Assembly: GCF_011250515.1 (NCBI RefSeq)
Contig: NZ_JAANOP010000004.1
Location: forward strand, 1 to 64,000
Direction: 5' to 3'
From: Aquirufa ecclesiirivi
GTDB taxonomy: Bacteria > Bacteroidota > Bacteroidia > Cytophagales > Spirosomataceae
DNA length: 64,000 bases
Part shown: positions 37,549 through 48,500 of the stretch, piece by piece
How the letters are laid out: each line of letters starts with the position of its first letter
Numbering within the stretch: the stretch's first letter is position 1
The notes under the pieces: model-generated
Database searches by the model: none
What the model was told of the DNA's origin: nothing
The model's input: the letters and a program-made list of their open reading frames with translations, nothing else
Program-made: the position numbers and the translations under genes

Positions 37549-38823
37549 ATGTTTATCAAAAGTCCTGCCTACCTATTCCTTTTCTTGACCTGCCTGTTTT
37601 TTACTTCTTGCCAAACAGCCAAAATCAAAAAAGCATATGTACAATCCGGACTGAATCAATTACATACAGGCATTCTCATTCAGGATCAAAATGGAAAGGT
37701 GCTATTTTCCCAACAACTGGATCAGTATTTTATGCCAGCATCCAATGCTAAATTACTGACCTTTCTTTTAGCCAAAACTATACTGCCAGATTCAATTCCT
37801 GCTTTTGCTTATCAAGAGCATGGTGATAGTTTGTATTTTTGGGGAACGGGTGATCCATCTACCTTACATGTCAAATTAAAGAATAAGGCGATGTTAGATT
37901 TTTTACAAGCTTCACAAAAAAACTTGGTCTATGCAGATGATGCTAAACTGGCACTTCCTCAAGGGGCGGGCTGGGCTTGGGATGATTATCAAGATTATTA
38001 TGCGGCTGAAATTTCTAGCTTGCCGCTGTATGGCAACTTGGTTCAATTTACGAACCAAGGAAATGCTTGGAAGGCCCATCCTTCCTATTTTCAATCGAGC
38101 ATTCGGATTACTTCCGAGAAAGATGCATCACGAGATAGATTAAGTAATCAATTTTTTCTCCCTGCAACAGATGCCAAAAATGCCCCCAAAAGCATCACCA
38201 TTCCTTACTTAACTTCGCCAGAACTGACCGCCAGATTGTTGGCTGATACTTTACATAAACCCGTACATTACCGTACGCTCAAACGCGATCCACTTCAGTC
38301 GAAATTGGTGTATGCTGGGAAATTGGACAGTTTATTGGTCCCTTTGCTTCATAACAGCGACAATACAATTGGAGAACAATTGGTTTATTTGATGGGCGCT
38401 CAAAGAGGCTGGAATGGCCCTACGGCTAACATCATTCACAATTTGTTGCAGGAGCCTGGTTTTGAGTTTTTGAAGGAAATTAAATGGGTGGATGGTTCAG
38501 GTTTATCGCGTTATAATTTGTTTCGACCTAAAGATATTATTTTGATATTGAGTCGTTTACGAGAAACGGTGAGTGAATCTCAATGGAAATACCTCTTACC
38601 AGAAATAGGAAAGTCAGGCACCTTGAAGTCAATGAAATTAGCCAATCCACAATCTAATGCTTGGGCTAAATCTGGTTCATTTGGAAATACCTATAATTTG
38701 TCGGGCTATTACCAAAATGCTCAAGGTAAATGGTATCTATTTACCGTCATGACCAATCTAGCGAATCAATCGGTGAGTGTCAATAAAAAACAAATCTTGG
38801 AGTTTTTGAATGTATTGAATTAG
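37549..38823 (+). CDS. D-alanyl-D-alanine carboxypeptidase, PBP4/S13 family lipoprotein
   Basis: 424 residues. The signal sequence ends in FFTSC, suggesting a lipoprotein anchored at Cys21. Catalytic motifs of the S13 family are present: SNAK at 65-68 (Ser65 nucleophile, Lys68), SDN in LLHNSDNTIGEQL, and KSG in NAWAKSGSFGN. These enzymes trim or cleave peptidoglycan peptides. It is somewhat shorter than classic DacB, mainly in the inserted domains. The gene is divergent from the symporter. Confidence 0.87.
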   Translation: MFIKSPAYLFLFLTCLFFTSCQTAKIKKAYVQSGLNQLHTGILIQDQNGKVLFSQQLDQYFMPASNAKLLTFLLAKTILPDSIPAFAYQEHGDSLYFWGTGDPSTLHVKLKNKAMLDFLQASQKNLVYADDAKLALPQGAGWAWDDYQDYYAAEISSLPLYGNLVQFTNQGNAWKAHPSYFQSSIRITSEKDASRDRLSNQFFLPATDAKNAPKSITIPYLTSPELTARLLADTLHKPVHYRTLKRDPLQSKLVYAGKLDSLLVPLLHNSDNTIGEQLVYLMGAQRGWNGPTANIIHNLLQEPGFEFLKEIKWVDGSGLSRYNLFRPKDIILILSRLRETVSESQWKYLLPEIGKSGTLKSMKLANPQSNAWAKSGSFGNTYNLSGYYQNAQGKWYLFTVMTNLANQSVSVNKKQILEFLNVLN

Positions 38824-38852
38824 GAGAGATATTTTCTAATTAGGTAAAGATC

Positions 38853-40088
38853 TCAATTATTTTCAGCTAAGGTCTTGTGAATGGCATATGCTTGCAATCC
38901 TAGTACCTTGGCCTTTTCACCCAGTTCAGATATTTCTACAGATAGATTTTCTTTGTAATCGGCAAGGCAATATTTGTAGATGGCTTGTTCAATGGGGTTG
39001 CTAATGAACTTGCCTGCATGGGCCAATACTCCATGGATGATGATGGTTTTGGGATTTAATAAGTGTACAGCTATTGCCAACACTTTCCCCATTTCATGAC
39101 CCATGTCTTGTAATAAATCAATGGCCAATTCATCTCCACGGTTGGACGCATCAATGACCATTTCAATGTCTATTTTTTCAAAATCTTCATTTGCCAATAA
39201 AGAGACATTCCCTTCTTTGATAAGTTCTTTGATTCTCTTGACTAAATAGGAAGCCTTGGTAACGGTATCCAAGCAACCCACTTTTCCGCAATAGCATAAT
39301 TCACCTTGAGGTCTTACTTGAATGTGGGCTAGCTCACCAGCAAATCCTGATTCGCCGAGTACTACTTGACCATTGACCAATAAACCAAAACCTACACCAT
39401 TCCAATCCATATTGACGGTGATCGCGTGTTGTATATTTTGGGCAAGACCAAAATGGTGCTCCCCTAGAGTAATAGCTTTGGTGTCATGAATGACATAGGT
39501 AGGAATGTGGAGTGATTTTTCAAGTTCAAAAGGAAGGCTTTTGCCTTTAGAACAAAGATGAGGATAGGTATAATTAATGCCCGTTTTAGGATTGATCAAT
39601 CCTGGCATGGAAATACTGATAGCTTCTAAGTCCGTTATTTTACAGGCAGCAGCTTGAAGTACGGCCACTATTTCCTGGGTAAGGGATTCAATAATGGGTT
39701 TGTTTTCTATAACAACCGAGATAGCTTGACTAAATATTACCTCATTATGTAAGTTCAGTAAATAGGCTTTACTTGAATAGGTGTTCATGTCAATCGCCAA
39801 TACATACCTGTCGTGGGGATTGAGTCTATATAAAGCAGGCTTGCGACCTAACTGAACTTCCGCGGGCCCGATTTCTACGATCCATTTTTCACTCATTAAC
39901 TCTTCAATCAAACTAGTTACCGAAGGAACGCTCGTGTGTAAGTGTTTGGTCAATTGAGCTATGGTAAAGCTACCGTGAGTATAAAGATGTTGAAGAAGCT
40001 TTCTCTTTAGTTTGTTTTTTTTGAGGTCAACAACGGATTCTTTTTCTACAGGCTCGCTTTCAGAAATTGATTTAAACAAATCTGACAT
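38853..40088 (-). CDS. ROK family transcriptional regulator
   Basis: 411 residues. An N-terminal winged helix (about residues 28-85, KRKLLQHLYTHGSFTIAQLTKHLHTSVPSV-type helices) is joined to a ROK domain with the zinc-binding CYCGKVGC and the GxGxG-like GFGLLVNGQVV segment. The phosphate loop AIDMNTYSSKAY lacks the Asp-x-Gly-Gly-Thr of sugar kinases, as in NagC/Mlc/XylR-type regulators, so it is a regulator and not a kinase. It is divergent from susC pair 2 and is the obvious candidate regulator of that locus, with a sugar as effector (inference). Confidence 0.9.
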   Translation of the reverse strand: MSDLFKSISESEPVEKESVVDLKKNKLKRKLLQHLYTHGSFTIAQLTKHLHTSVPSVTSLIEELMSEKWIVEIGPAEVQLGRKPALYRLNPHDRYVLAIDMNTYSSKAYLLNLHNEVIFSQAISVVIENKPIIESLTQEIVAVLQAAACKITDLEAISISMPGLINPKTGINYTYPHLCSKGKSLPFELEKSLHIPTYVIHDTKAITLGEHHFGLAQNIQHAITVNMDWNGVGFGLLVNGQVVLGESGFAGELAHIQVRPQGELCYCGKVGCLDTVTKASYLVKRIKELIKEGNVSLLANEDFEKIDIEMVIDASNRGDELAIDLLQDMGHEMGKVLAIAVHLLNPKTIIIHGVLAHAGKFISNPIEQAIYKYCLADYKENLSVEISELGEKAKVLGLQAYAIHKTLAENN

Positions 40089-40122
40089 AATTAATAGGTT
40101 ATATGTTGAATCGAACAGATAG

Positions 40123-40134
40123 AGACCTAGGTCT
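40123..40134. promoter_or_regulatory. 12-bp perfect palindrome near the ROK start
   Basis: AGACCT followed by AGGTCT, 35 bp upstream of the ROK start codon. It is more GC-rich than its surroundings, which makes chance less likely, and it is well placed for autoregulation. Confidence 0.45.
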
Positions 40135-40479
40135 TTAACTGGTTTTTTGGTTTAAAGATTAACTAAATATAAACAATTCATGGAAATCTATCATGGAACT
40201 GATGAAAATCAACAGGTTAGGCCATGACAATAACTGCCTTGAAAAGGTCAATGTGTTTTATTACGTCAGTAGAAAGAGATGCTTAAATGTAAGGTAATTT
40301 TTACAAATTTCTGTTTGGGTATAGTTAAAATTAATATTTGAATAATCCCAACGGCTGTATTTTCTTATATGAGATGCTGATTGATGCATAAATGTCTCCC
40401 CCGAGATTTAATCTCAAAAAATCAGGCATTCATCACTTTTTTTAATCAATTATTAAAAAATATTATTAATATAGCGTTG

Positions 40480-40502
40480 TTATTAATTTTACTGATTAAT
40501 AA
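40480..40502. promoter_or_regulatory. Inverted repeat upstream of susC pair 2
   Basis: TTATTAAT (40480-40487), 7-bp spacer, ATTAATAA (40495-40502). The AT-rich arms and spacing resemble operators of ROK repressors, but the local AT content lowers confidence. Confidence 0.4.
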
Positions 40503-40682
40503 TATCTGTGTTAATGATTTTTTTAAATAACATATAGCACGTTCAATTGTTGTTTTTAAACCCTATCCCAATAAATCTATGAAAACAAAGTCTTTTTTAG
40601 TTCCACCTTAGCTGGACAAGCGTATTGATTAATGAATGGATTTACATTCTAATAGATTTTTTCACAGAAATAGTTCATAAAA

Positions 40683-43600
40683 ATGAAAGCATGCAAAAAT
40701 AAGTTTACTCTGATATTTACTGCATTACTTTTTCTTACTTGTCAAGCCGTTTTTGCCCAAACAACAGTTCAAGGAAAAGTAACTGACGACAGCAATGTAG
40801 CCTTACCAGGTGTAAGTATTCAAATCAAAGGAACCTCCAAAGGAACAACAACGGATGTTTCGGGTTCTTTTACCATTAGTGTAACCAAAGGAGTTACTTT
40901 GGTATTTAGCTCAATAGGTTTTGCAACGAAAGAGGTAATTACTTCTGATAGTCCCATGACCATGGTATTAAGTAGTGATTCACAGTCTTTGGATGAAGTA
41001 GTTGTTACAGCCTTAGGTGTTTCAAAGGAAGCCCGAAAAGTAGGTTACGCTGTCACAAAAATTGACGGAGGTTTAATGACGAAGGCAAGGGAAACTAATA
41101 TGGCTTATTCCTTGGCTGGTCGAGTGGCTGGTTTAAACATTTCTGGAACCAGTGGTGGTCCAGGATCCTCAGCACGTATCTTATTACGTGGGATGGCAAG
41201 TTTCACGGCAGCATCTCCTTTGATTGTCATTAACGGTGTACCTATGGATAATACACAGCGTGGTAGTGCAGGAGAATGGGGAGGCGCAGATCAAGGCGAT
41301 GGTATTTCGAACATCAATCCAGATGATATTGAAGATTTAACCGTGTTAAAAGGAGCTTCAGCTTCTGCTTTGTATGGAGCAAGAGCAGCCAATGGTGTTA
41401 TTTTAATCACGTCAAAATCTGGTAAAAAAGGAAAAATGTCTGTTGAGTATAACCTAAACGGGGTTGCAGATAAAGCTATTAATTTTACGGATTATCAATA
41501 TATGTATGGTCAAGGACAAAATGGCTTGAGACCAACATCGGCAACTAGTGCCTTAAACAGTGGAATGCTTAGCTGGGGAGCCAAACTAGATGGAGCTCAA
41601 ACCATTCAATTTGATGGTAAAAACTATCCTTATTCGGCTGTTACGAATAACATTGAAACCTTTTACAGAACGGGTTCAACTTTGACTAATTCCTTATCTC
41701 TTTCCAATGCCACTGATCAAGGAGCTTTCCGTTTATCATTAGCGAATTTGGATAATGAATCAATTTTACGAAATAGTGGATTAGCTCGTAAAACCATCAA
41801 TTTTACAGGTTCTCAAAAAATGGGAGATAAATTGACAGTTAATTTGATGGTTAATTACATTGATGAATTGGCGAAGAATAAGCCCAATTTATCTGATGGT
41901 CCATTGAATGCCAATAATATTCAGTTTTTGGCAACCAGTGTTAACCAAATGGCTTTGCAACCTGGCTATAATGCTAGTTCCCCTTTAGGTGCTGAAATTC
42001 AGTACAATGATGATATCTATGTAACGAACCCTTGGTTTGTGGTTAATAGATTCAAAAATAATGTAAGCAGAAAACGTTTAATCACCTCTCTTTCTGGTAA
42101 GTATGATTTCACCAAATGGTTGAATGGTACTGTACGATTGGGTTATGATTTGATGAATGACGGAGTTGATAAAATTACTCCAACAGGAACAGCCTATTCC
42201 AATGGGTTAAAAGGTGGCTATGATGAATTATCCAAAGCTACCAGTGCGGAACTTAATGCAGATGCATTTTTATCTGCTTCAAAGGATATTACCGAAGACT
42301 TTAGTGTAGATGCTTTGTTAGGTGCGGCATTCCGTAATAATAAATATGATCGCATTGGTATTAATGGAGGCCCTTTTGTTATCCCATATTTCTATAGCCC
42401 CAATAACGTTTTATCCTTTGGTAGGTCATACAATTATGCCGAAAAGCAGACACATTCAGCCTATTATTCATTGGATATAGCTTTTAGAAGAATTTTGACA
42501 TTGTCTACCACAGGTCGTTATGATGCATTCTCAACCTTGCCTGTTAATAGCCAAGGAATTTTCACACCTTCCGTTTCATTAAGTGCCGATATTACGGAAC
42601 TCGTGAAGATGAAGGATTTGAGTTATGGAAAATTGAGAGGTTCATTTGCCGTAGTCTCTGGAGAACCAGTTAATCCTTATAGTACTTCTCAATATTATAG
42701 CGTGGGATCAGCTATCCAGGGAATAACGACAGGCTCGTTTAGTTCTACCTTGCCTAATTTGTTTTTAAAGCCATATACATTAACTGAAATAGAGTTTGGA
42801 ACGGAATTAAAATTCTACCAAAATCGACTAGGGATAGATATTGCCTATTTTGATCGTAAAACTAAAAACGAAATTATCAATGGGTCTTTATCTGATGCGA
42901 CAGGTTATACGGGTCAATACATTGGAACAGGTTCTACACAAAATTCAGGTTTAGAAGTGATGTTAAGTGGTACCCCAATTCAGGGAGCAGATTTCACATG
43001 GAAAACATCCTTGAACTTTACATCGGTAGCCAATAAAATTGTTGATATCACAGGTTCAGGAGCTGAAAATGAGCAATTATCTTTAGGAACTTATCGCCCT
43101 CTTAATGCCAATACGGCATTAATCAAAGGAATGCCAGGCCCTCAAATTATGGCCTATGATTTCGTTCGTGATTCCAATGGCAAAACGCTTATTGATGCTT
43201 CTGGTATTCCAGTGCAGGCTTCTGCAAGAACAGCTATGGGTTCAGTTCTACCTAAAGTTTACGGAGGTTTTAATAATGAGTTTTCATATAAAGGATTCAA
43301 CTTTGCCTTCTTAATTGATTATCGTTTCGGCAATAAAGTGCTTTCTGCAACGAATTATTACACGATTTTCCGTGGTTTAAACCAAATGACATTACCAGGA
43401 CGTGATTCTGGTGTGGTAGCTGATGGAGTGACTACCTCTGGATCGGTAAATGCCGTTTCTGTCCCAGCTCAAATGTATTACCAAAATTTGGCGAGAAGAA
43501 TTTCTTCACTTAACGTGATGGATGGAAGTTTTATTAAACTACGTCAAATAACGGTTGGCTATACCCTTAGCAAGAAACAGTTAGGAAACTTACCATTCCA

Positions 43601-43769
43601 GTCTGTCGGTATATCGCTTGTGGCACGTAACCTATTCACCTTGTTGAAATATACAGACAACATTGATCCAGAAGCAGGTTTCTCTTCTTTGATCAATTAT
43701 GCAGGTATTGAAGGAAATAGTTTACCTACGACGAGAACTTATGGATTTAACTTAAACATTAAATTCTAA
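40683..43769 (+). CDS. SusC/RagA-type TonB-dependent receptor (pair 2)
   Basis: 1028 residues. Signal peptide to about residue 26 (FLTCQAVFAQ), carboxypeptidase-regulatory-like domain (VQGKVTDDSNVALPGVSI), SusC segment LDEVVVTALGVSKEARKVGY, plug (INGVPMDN, VLKGASASALYGARAANGV) and barrel ending in TYGFNLNIKF. It is the outer-membrane channel of a glycan uptake locus that continues with SusD, a CRTAC1 protein, a haloperoxidase and a fucosidase. It differs clearly from the pair 1 receptor, so it is not a recent copy. Confidence 0.94.
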   Translation: MKACKNKFTLIFTALLFLTCQAVFAQTTVQGKVTDDSNVALPGVSIQIKGTSKGTTTDVSGSFTISVTKGVTLVFSSIGFATKEVITSDSPMTMVLSSDSQSLDEVVVTALGVSKEARKVGYAVTKIDGGLMTKARETNMAYSLAGRVAGLNISGTSGGPGSSARILLRGMASFTAASPLIVINGVPMDNTQRGSAGEWGGADQGDGISNINPDDIEDLTVLKGASASALYGARAANGVILITSKSGKKGKMSVEYNLNGVADKAINFTDYQYMYGQGQNGLRPTSATSALNSGMLSWGAKLDGAQTIQFDGKNYPYSAVTNNIETFYRTGSTLTNSLSLSNATDQGAFRLSLANLDNESILRNSGLARKTINFTGSQKMGDKLTVNLMVNYIDELAKNKPNLSDGPLNANNIQFLATSVNQMALQPGYNASSPLGAEIQYNDDIYVTNPWFVVNRFKNNVSRKRLITSLSGKYDFTKWLNGTVRLGYDLMNDGVDKITPTGTAYSNGLKGGYDELSKATSAELNADAFLSASKDITEDFSVDALLGAAFRNNKYDRIGINGGPFVIPYFYSPNNVLSFGRSYNYAEKQTHSAYYSLDIAFRRILTLSTTGRYDAFSTLPVNSQGIFTPSVSLSADITELVKMKDLSYGKLRGSFAVVSGEPVNPYSTSQYYSVGSAIQGITTGSFSSTLPNLFLKPYTLTEIEFGTELKFYQNRLGIDIAYFDRKTKNEIINGSLSDATGYTGQYIGTGSTQNSGLEVMLSGTPIQGADFTWKTSLNFTSVANKIVDITGSGAENEQLSLGTYRPLNANTALIKGMPGPQIMAYDFVRDSNGKTLIDASGIPVQASARTAMGSVLPKVYGGFNNEFSYKGFNFAFLIDYRFGNKVLSATNYYTIFRGLNQMTLPGRDSGVVADGVTTSGSVNAVSVPAQMYYQNLARRISSLNVMDGSFIKLRQITVGYTLSKKQLGNLPFQSVGISLVARNLFTLLKYTDNIDPEAGFSSLINYAGIEGNSLPTTRTYGFNLNIKF

Positions 43770-43786
43770 TCAAAATTTGAAAGAAT

Positions 43787-45391
43787 ATGAAAAAATTAAT
43801 GTTATATATCGGTTTATCGGCACTGCTAGTTCAAGGATGTACTTCCGAATTTGAACAAATCAATACCGATCCCAATGCAACAAGTGCCGCGGTATTTAAT
43901 CCGAATTATTTGTTGTCTCAATCGCAGTATGAATATGGTAATACGGGATATTCCCAATTATTATTTCATAGTATGTGGTCTCAGTCATTGGCCTCCACTT
44001 TCTCATACTATGGAAATGGAGACAAGTACGTAGCATCTGGTAGTTTTCTTGATTATCAAGGTCGTTTATGGGGCGAAAACTATCGTTCTGCCACCTTGGC
44101 TTTTGAGATGCAAAATTTAGTAAAAGATAAAGCCGAATTATCTAATTTGTACCAAGTAGGTACTATTATGAAAGTGCTTAACATCGCTAGATTGACGGAT
44201 AATTATGGAGATGTTCCTTATACCGATGCTTTAAGAGCTAAAGACGGAATTTCACAGCCAAAATATGATACTCAACAAAGTATTTATATCGGAATGCTAA
44301 CGGAATTAGAAGCTGCGGTTAAAGCTTTGGATGCAAATAAAGGCGGTCCTACCACAGATTTAATGTATGGAGGAGATGTAACTAAGTGGAAAAAGTTTGG
44401 AAATTCATTGATGTTACGCTTAGCTATGCGCATGACCAAAGTGGATGAAGCTGCCGCAAAAGCATGGGCTGAAAAAGCATATGCTGGTGGGGTATTTACT
44501 TCCATTGCTGACAATGCTAAAGTGTTGACGGATAATAGTACCAACTCAAATAATACGACTGGAGCTTTACGTGTTCCAGATGATTATAGAGAAGTACGTT
44601 GGAGTAAAACCTTAATGGATTATTTGAAGGCAAGCAATGACCCTAGAATTTCTGCCATTGCCGAAGTTTCACTTCCTGGCTATGCCAATAACTCGAATCA
44701 AGATTTGGCTGGAGATAATTCGGCTGCCATTCAGATTGGTTTACCTAATGGATATGATTTAAATGGTGGAGCTACCGATATTAGTAAGCATCCACAATAT
44801 CCAGGCGCCTCTGGTTCTGGTTCTGATTTGGCAGGTGTTGGAAAATACTCACGACCAAGAACAGCCATTTATTTAGATCGTAGTGGTGTGAACTTCATTT
44901 TAACTTATGGTGAAGTGGAGTTATTATTAGCTGAGGCTAAAGTTCGTGGTTGGAATGTAGGAGCTGTTTCAGCTTCTGAGCATTATGCCAATGGATTTAT
45001 TGCTTCCATTGCTTCATTGTCTCAATTTAACAGCAATGCAGCCAATGATGCCGCTATCAAAGCTGCTGTAGCAGCAGCACCAGCTTATTTGGCAGCTAAT
45101 CCACTAACGACAAGTTCCGTAGCTGCATCCTTAAAGCAAATTAATGAGCAAATTTGGTTGTCAACGTCAACCACATTTAATTTCATTGAAACTTGGATTA
45201 ACTGGAGAAGATCAGGATATCCTGAATTGAAAGCCATCAATTTTGCTAATAATTTTTCTAATGGAACTATTCCAAGAAGGATTCCTTATAAGGCAAGTGA
45301 AGCGTCTACTAACCCGACCAATTTAGCGTCGGCAGTGAGTAAACTTGCTGGCGGGAATAATTTTACTTCTCGTACTTGGTGGGACAAATAG
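43787..45391 (+). CDS. SusD-like outer-membrane lipoprotein (pair 2)
   Basis: 534 residues. The signal sequence ends at LLVQGC, followed by TSEFEQINTDPNATS, typical of the SusD/RagB subfamily that pairs with VTALG-type SusC proteins. DNYGDVPYTDALRA, KFGNSLMLRLAMRM and the C-terminal FIETWINWRRSGYPEL are family signatures. It captures ligand for the receptor encoded 17 bp upstream. Two hairpins follow before the next gene. Confidence 0.92.
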   Translation: MKKLMLYIGLSALLVQGCTSEFEQINTDPNATSAAVFNPNYLLSQSQYEYGNTGYSQLLFHSMWSQSLASTFSYYGNGDKYVASGSFLDYQGRLWGENYRSATLAFEMQNLVKDKAELSNLYQVGTIMKVLNIARLTDNYGDVPYTDALRAKDGISQPKYDTQQSIYIGMLTELEAAVKALDANKGGPTTDLMYGGDVTKWKKFGNSLMLRLAMRMTKVDEAAAKAWAEKAYAGGVFTSIADNAKVLTDNSTNSNNTTGALRVPDDYREVRWSKTLMDYLKASNDPRISAIAEVSLPGYANNSNQDLAGDNSAAIQIGLPNGYDLNGGATDISKHPQYPGASGSGSDLAGVGKYSRPRTAIYLDRSGVNFILTYGEVELLLAEAKVRGWNVGAVSASEHYANGFIASIASLSQFNSNAANDAAIKAAVAAAPAYLAANPLTTSSVAASLKQINEQIWLSTSTTFNFIETWINWRRSGYPELKAINFANNFSNGTIPRRIPYKASEASTNPTNLASAVSKLAGGNNFTSRTWWDK

Positions 45392-45435
45392 TAGCCCATT
45401 TACGTAGCAAATATGCTATGTGGATTTAGAAATGT

Positions 45436-45459
45436 ACCTTTTAATAAAGGTGTTTTTTT
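45436..45459 (+). terminator. Weak hairpin with T-run after susD pair 2
   Basis: ACCTTT, a 4-nt loop, AAAGGT, then G and seven T residues. The stem is short, so termination is probably partial. Confidence 0.5.
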
Positions 45460-45484
45460 AGTATAAAGATTGTGATATTACATA

Positions 45485-45515
45485 ACTTCGACTGAATTTT
45501 TCGGTCGAAGTTTTT
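45485..45515 (+). terminator. Second, stronger terminator before the CRTAC1 gene
   Basis: ACTTCGACTGAA (45485-45496) pairs with TTCGGTCGAAGT (45500-45511) over 12 bp with one wobble, followed by five T. It lies only 22 bp before the next start codon, so it may act as an attenuating hairpin in the leader of the downstream genes. Confidence 0.78.
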
Positions 45516-45536
45516 GTAATTAAGCATTTTAAGAAC

Positions 45537-48500
45537 ATGAAGGTTTTCCTTTCTTTTATTGGATTTATATGGCTGCTCATTGGGTTGAATAGCTCAATGC
45601 TCCATGCCCAAAATCCATTATTTAAAAAATTGGATGCTCAACGAACGGGCATTGGTTTTGCCAATACCATCCAGGAATCAGAAGACTTAAATGTCATGTC
45701 GTATGAGTATTTTTTTAATGGGGGAGGTGTAGCTGTTGGGGATCTAAATAATGATGGCTTAGAAGATGTATTTTTTTCGGCCAACATGAAACAAAATAAG
45801 CTGTACTTAAATCAAGGAAAGCTGAAATTTAAAGATATTACTCTAAAGTCATGTCCAGGTATAGCAGGGAAAAAGGGAGCATGGAAAACCGGGTTAAGTA
45901 TGGCAGATGTCAATGGGGATGGTTACTTAGATATTTACCTCTGTTATTCTGGGAAATTAAGTGAGGAATTACGTAGAAATGAATTATATATCAACCTAGG
46001 AAAACAGGCGGACGGAGTACCTAGGTTTGTCGAAAAAGCCAAAGAATATGGACTCGATAGTCCTTGTTATAGCACACAAGCCGCTTTTTTGGATTATGAT
46101 GTAGATGGAGACTTAGACATGTTTCTATTGAATCATAATGTAAAAAAATATGACAATATGGAATTGGCACGCTTGAGAACGGAAATAGATACATTGGCAG
46201 GTAATCGTTTGTTTGAAAACAGAAATGGGCATTTTACAGATGTTACGGCCAAGGCAGGAATCCATCAATACCCTTTGACATTTGGACTTGGTGTCGCCAT
46301 TGCCGATGTCAATATGGATGGCCTAAGCGATATTTATGTTACGAACGATTACAATGAGCCAGACTATTTGTATCTAAATAAAGGAAATGGGACGTTTTTA
46401 GAGCAAACCCAACGGAATTTTAGGCACCTTGCTCAGTTTTCCATGGGAGTAGATATTGCCGATTTTAACAATGATGCACTACCCGATGTCCTCACATTGG
46501 ATATGCTTCCGGAAGATAATCGAAGACAAAAGCTTTTACAGTTACAAGAAAATTATGAGTCCTTTGAATTAATGCAACAGCAAGGACTAAACAAGCAGTA
46601 TATGCACAATATGTTGCAATTGAATTTAGGAAACGATAAAAGCGGTTTTCCCGTATTTAGTGAAATAGCCAGATTAGCAGGTGTTTCCAATACAGACTGG
46701 AGCTGGTGTCCTTTAATCGTGGATTTTGATAATGATGGAAACAAAGATATTTTCATTAGTAATGGCTATTTACGAGATTATACCAATAAGGATTTCTTGA
46801 AGTATTGGGGAGATTATAAAATCAAGAAAGCAATAGACCGAGAATCAGTTCAATTGATGGATTTGGTGAAGGCTATGCCATCCACAAAACTGGCGAATTA
46901 CATCTTTAAAAATGAAGGTAATCTGACTTTCAGTAATCAACAAGTTTCATGGGGTTTAACGGAGCCTACTATTTCCAGTGGTTCTGCTTATGCAGATTTA
47001 GATAATGACGGGGATTTGGAATTAATCATCAATAACATTAACCAAGAAGCTTCCATTTACCAGAATCTTAGTACCGAATCAAAAAATCAATCTTACCTTC
47101 AATTCGCCTTGCACGACAATAAATCCACGAGAACCATCGTGGGAAGTAAGGTATATGTCTATGCAGGTAAACAACAGCAGTATCAAGAGATTAACCCCTT
47201 CAGGGGGTATTTGTCTTGTGAATCAAGTCGCTTGCATTTTGGATTAGGAAAGGTCACTTTAGTTGATTCAGTAAAAATTATTTGGCCTGATAAAAGCGAG
47301 CAATGGCTTAAAAATATCCAGTCCAATCAGCTGCTCCACATTTATAAAGCAGGTAGCATGATGGAAAAAGTGTATGCGAATCAAGAAGCCCTTTTAAATA
47401 GAGTAGGACCTTTGATTCCTTACCGCCATAGTGCTTACCTAGAAAATGATTTTAAAAGACAGCCATTGATGTTGTCCATGTATTCATCCGTGGGACCGGT
47501 ATTGGCTAAAGCCGATGTGAATAATGATCAATTGGTTGACCTTTTTGTCAGTGGAGATAAGAATCAAAATGGAAAAATTTGGCTTCAAGTTTCAGATGGG
47601 AAATTCTCGCCACTTCCGTTGGAGATTGGTGATGAAAGTACATCAGCTATTTCTGCAGCTCTTTTTTTTGATGCCAATCAGGATGGTTTTCAGGATTTGT
47701 ATGTGGCGAAAGGAGGATATTCCCTCTTTGAAGCCAATACGCCCAATCTTCAAGATGAATTGTATATCAATGACACCCATGGAAGTTTTTATAAACAAGC
47801 ACTTCCTGATTTAAGTGCTAGCAGCAAAGGTTTCGTTCGTTCCTGTGATGTGGATTTGGATGGGGATTTAGACCTTTTTGTAGGAGGCCGCGTTGTTCCT
47901 GGGAAATACCCTCTTTCCCCTCTATCTTATTTACTTATCAATGATGGCAAGGCACATTTTACGTTAGCTGATATCCCTTTTTCTCAAATAGGCATGTTAA
48001 GCGACGCCCTCTGGTATGATATCAATGAAGATAAGAGGCCAGATCTAATCATGACGGGAGAGTTTATGCCAATCAAAGTATTTCTTAATACGGTTCAAGG
48101 TTTTCAAGATACAAGTGCTCAGTATTTTAATCAAGGTGACCTTGGGTTTTGGAATACCTTGGCTATAGGAGATTTTAATCAAGATGGTAAACCAGATATT
48201 CTGGCTGGGAATTTGGGTACCAATGCCGTGATAAAAGCCAATCAAAAAAATCCAGCAGAACTCTATTTTGCTGATTTTGATATGAATGGATCTATTGATC
48301 CCATATTGACTTTTTTCGTTCAATCTAAGGCTTATCCCTATGTTAGTCGAGATGAATTAAATGATCAAATTATACCTATGAGGAGGAAATTTTCATCTTA
48401 TGCCAATTATGCGGATGCTACCATACAGGATATTTTTACGAAAGAAGCCTTACAATCTGCCACTAAATTAAGTCTAAAAGAGCTACAAACATGTCTTTTT

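Larger units (their letters stand above)
40089..40682. promoter_or_regulatory. 594-bp control region between the ROK gene and susC pair 2
   Basis: This stretch has no convincing gene. It is strongly AT-rich and holds several inverted repeats: AGACCTAGGTCT at 40123-40134 (12-bp perfect), TCTTTAA/TTAAAGA arms at 40132-40158, and TTATTAAT with ATTAATAA at 40480-40502. I find no exact TAnnTTTG element for either gene. The layout fits a divergent control region with operators for the ROK protein, but the binding sites are not proven. Confidence 0.5.

Noticed and set aside
38853-40088. ROK protein as a sugar kinase
   Set aside because: It has an N-terminal winged helix and lacks the Asp-x-Gly-Gly-Thr phosphate motif.
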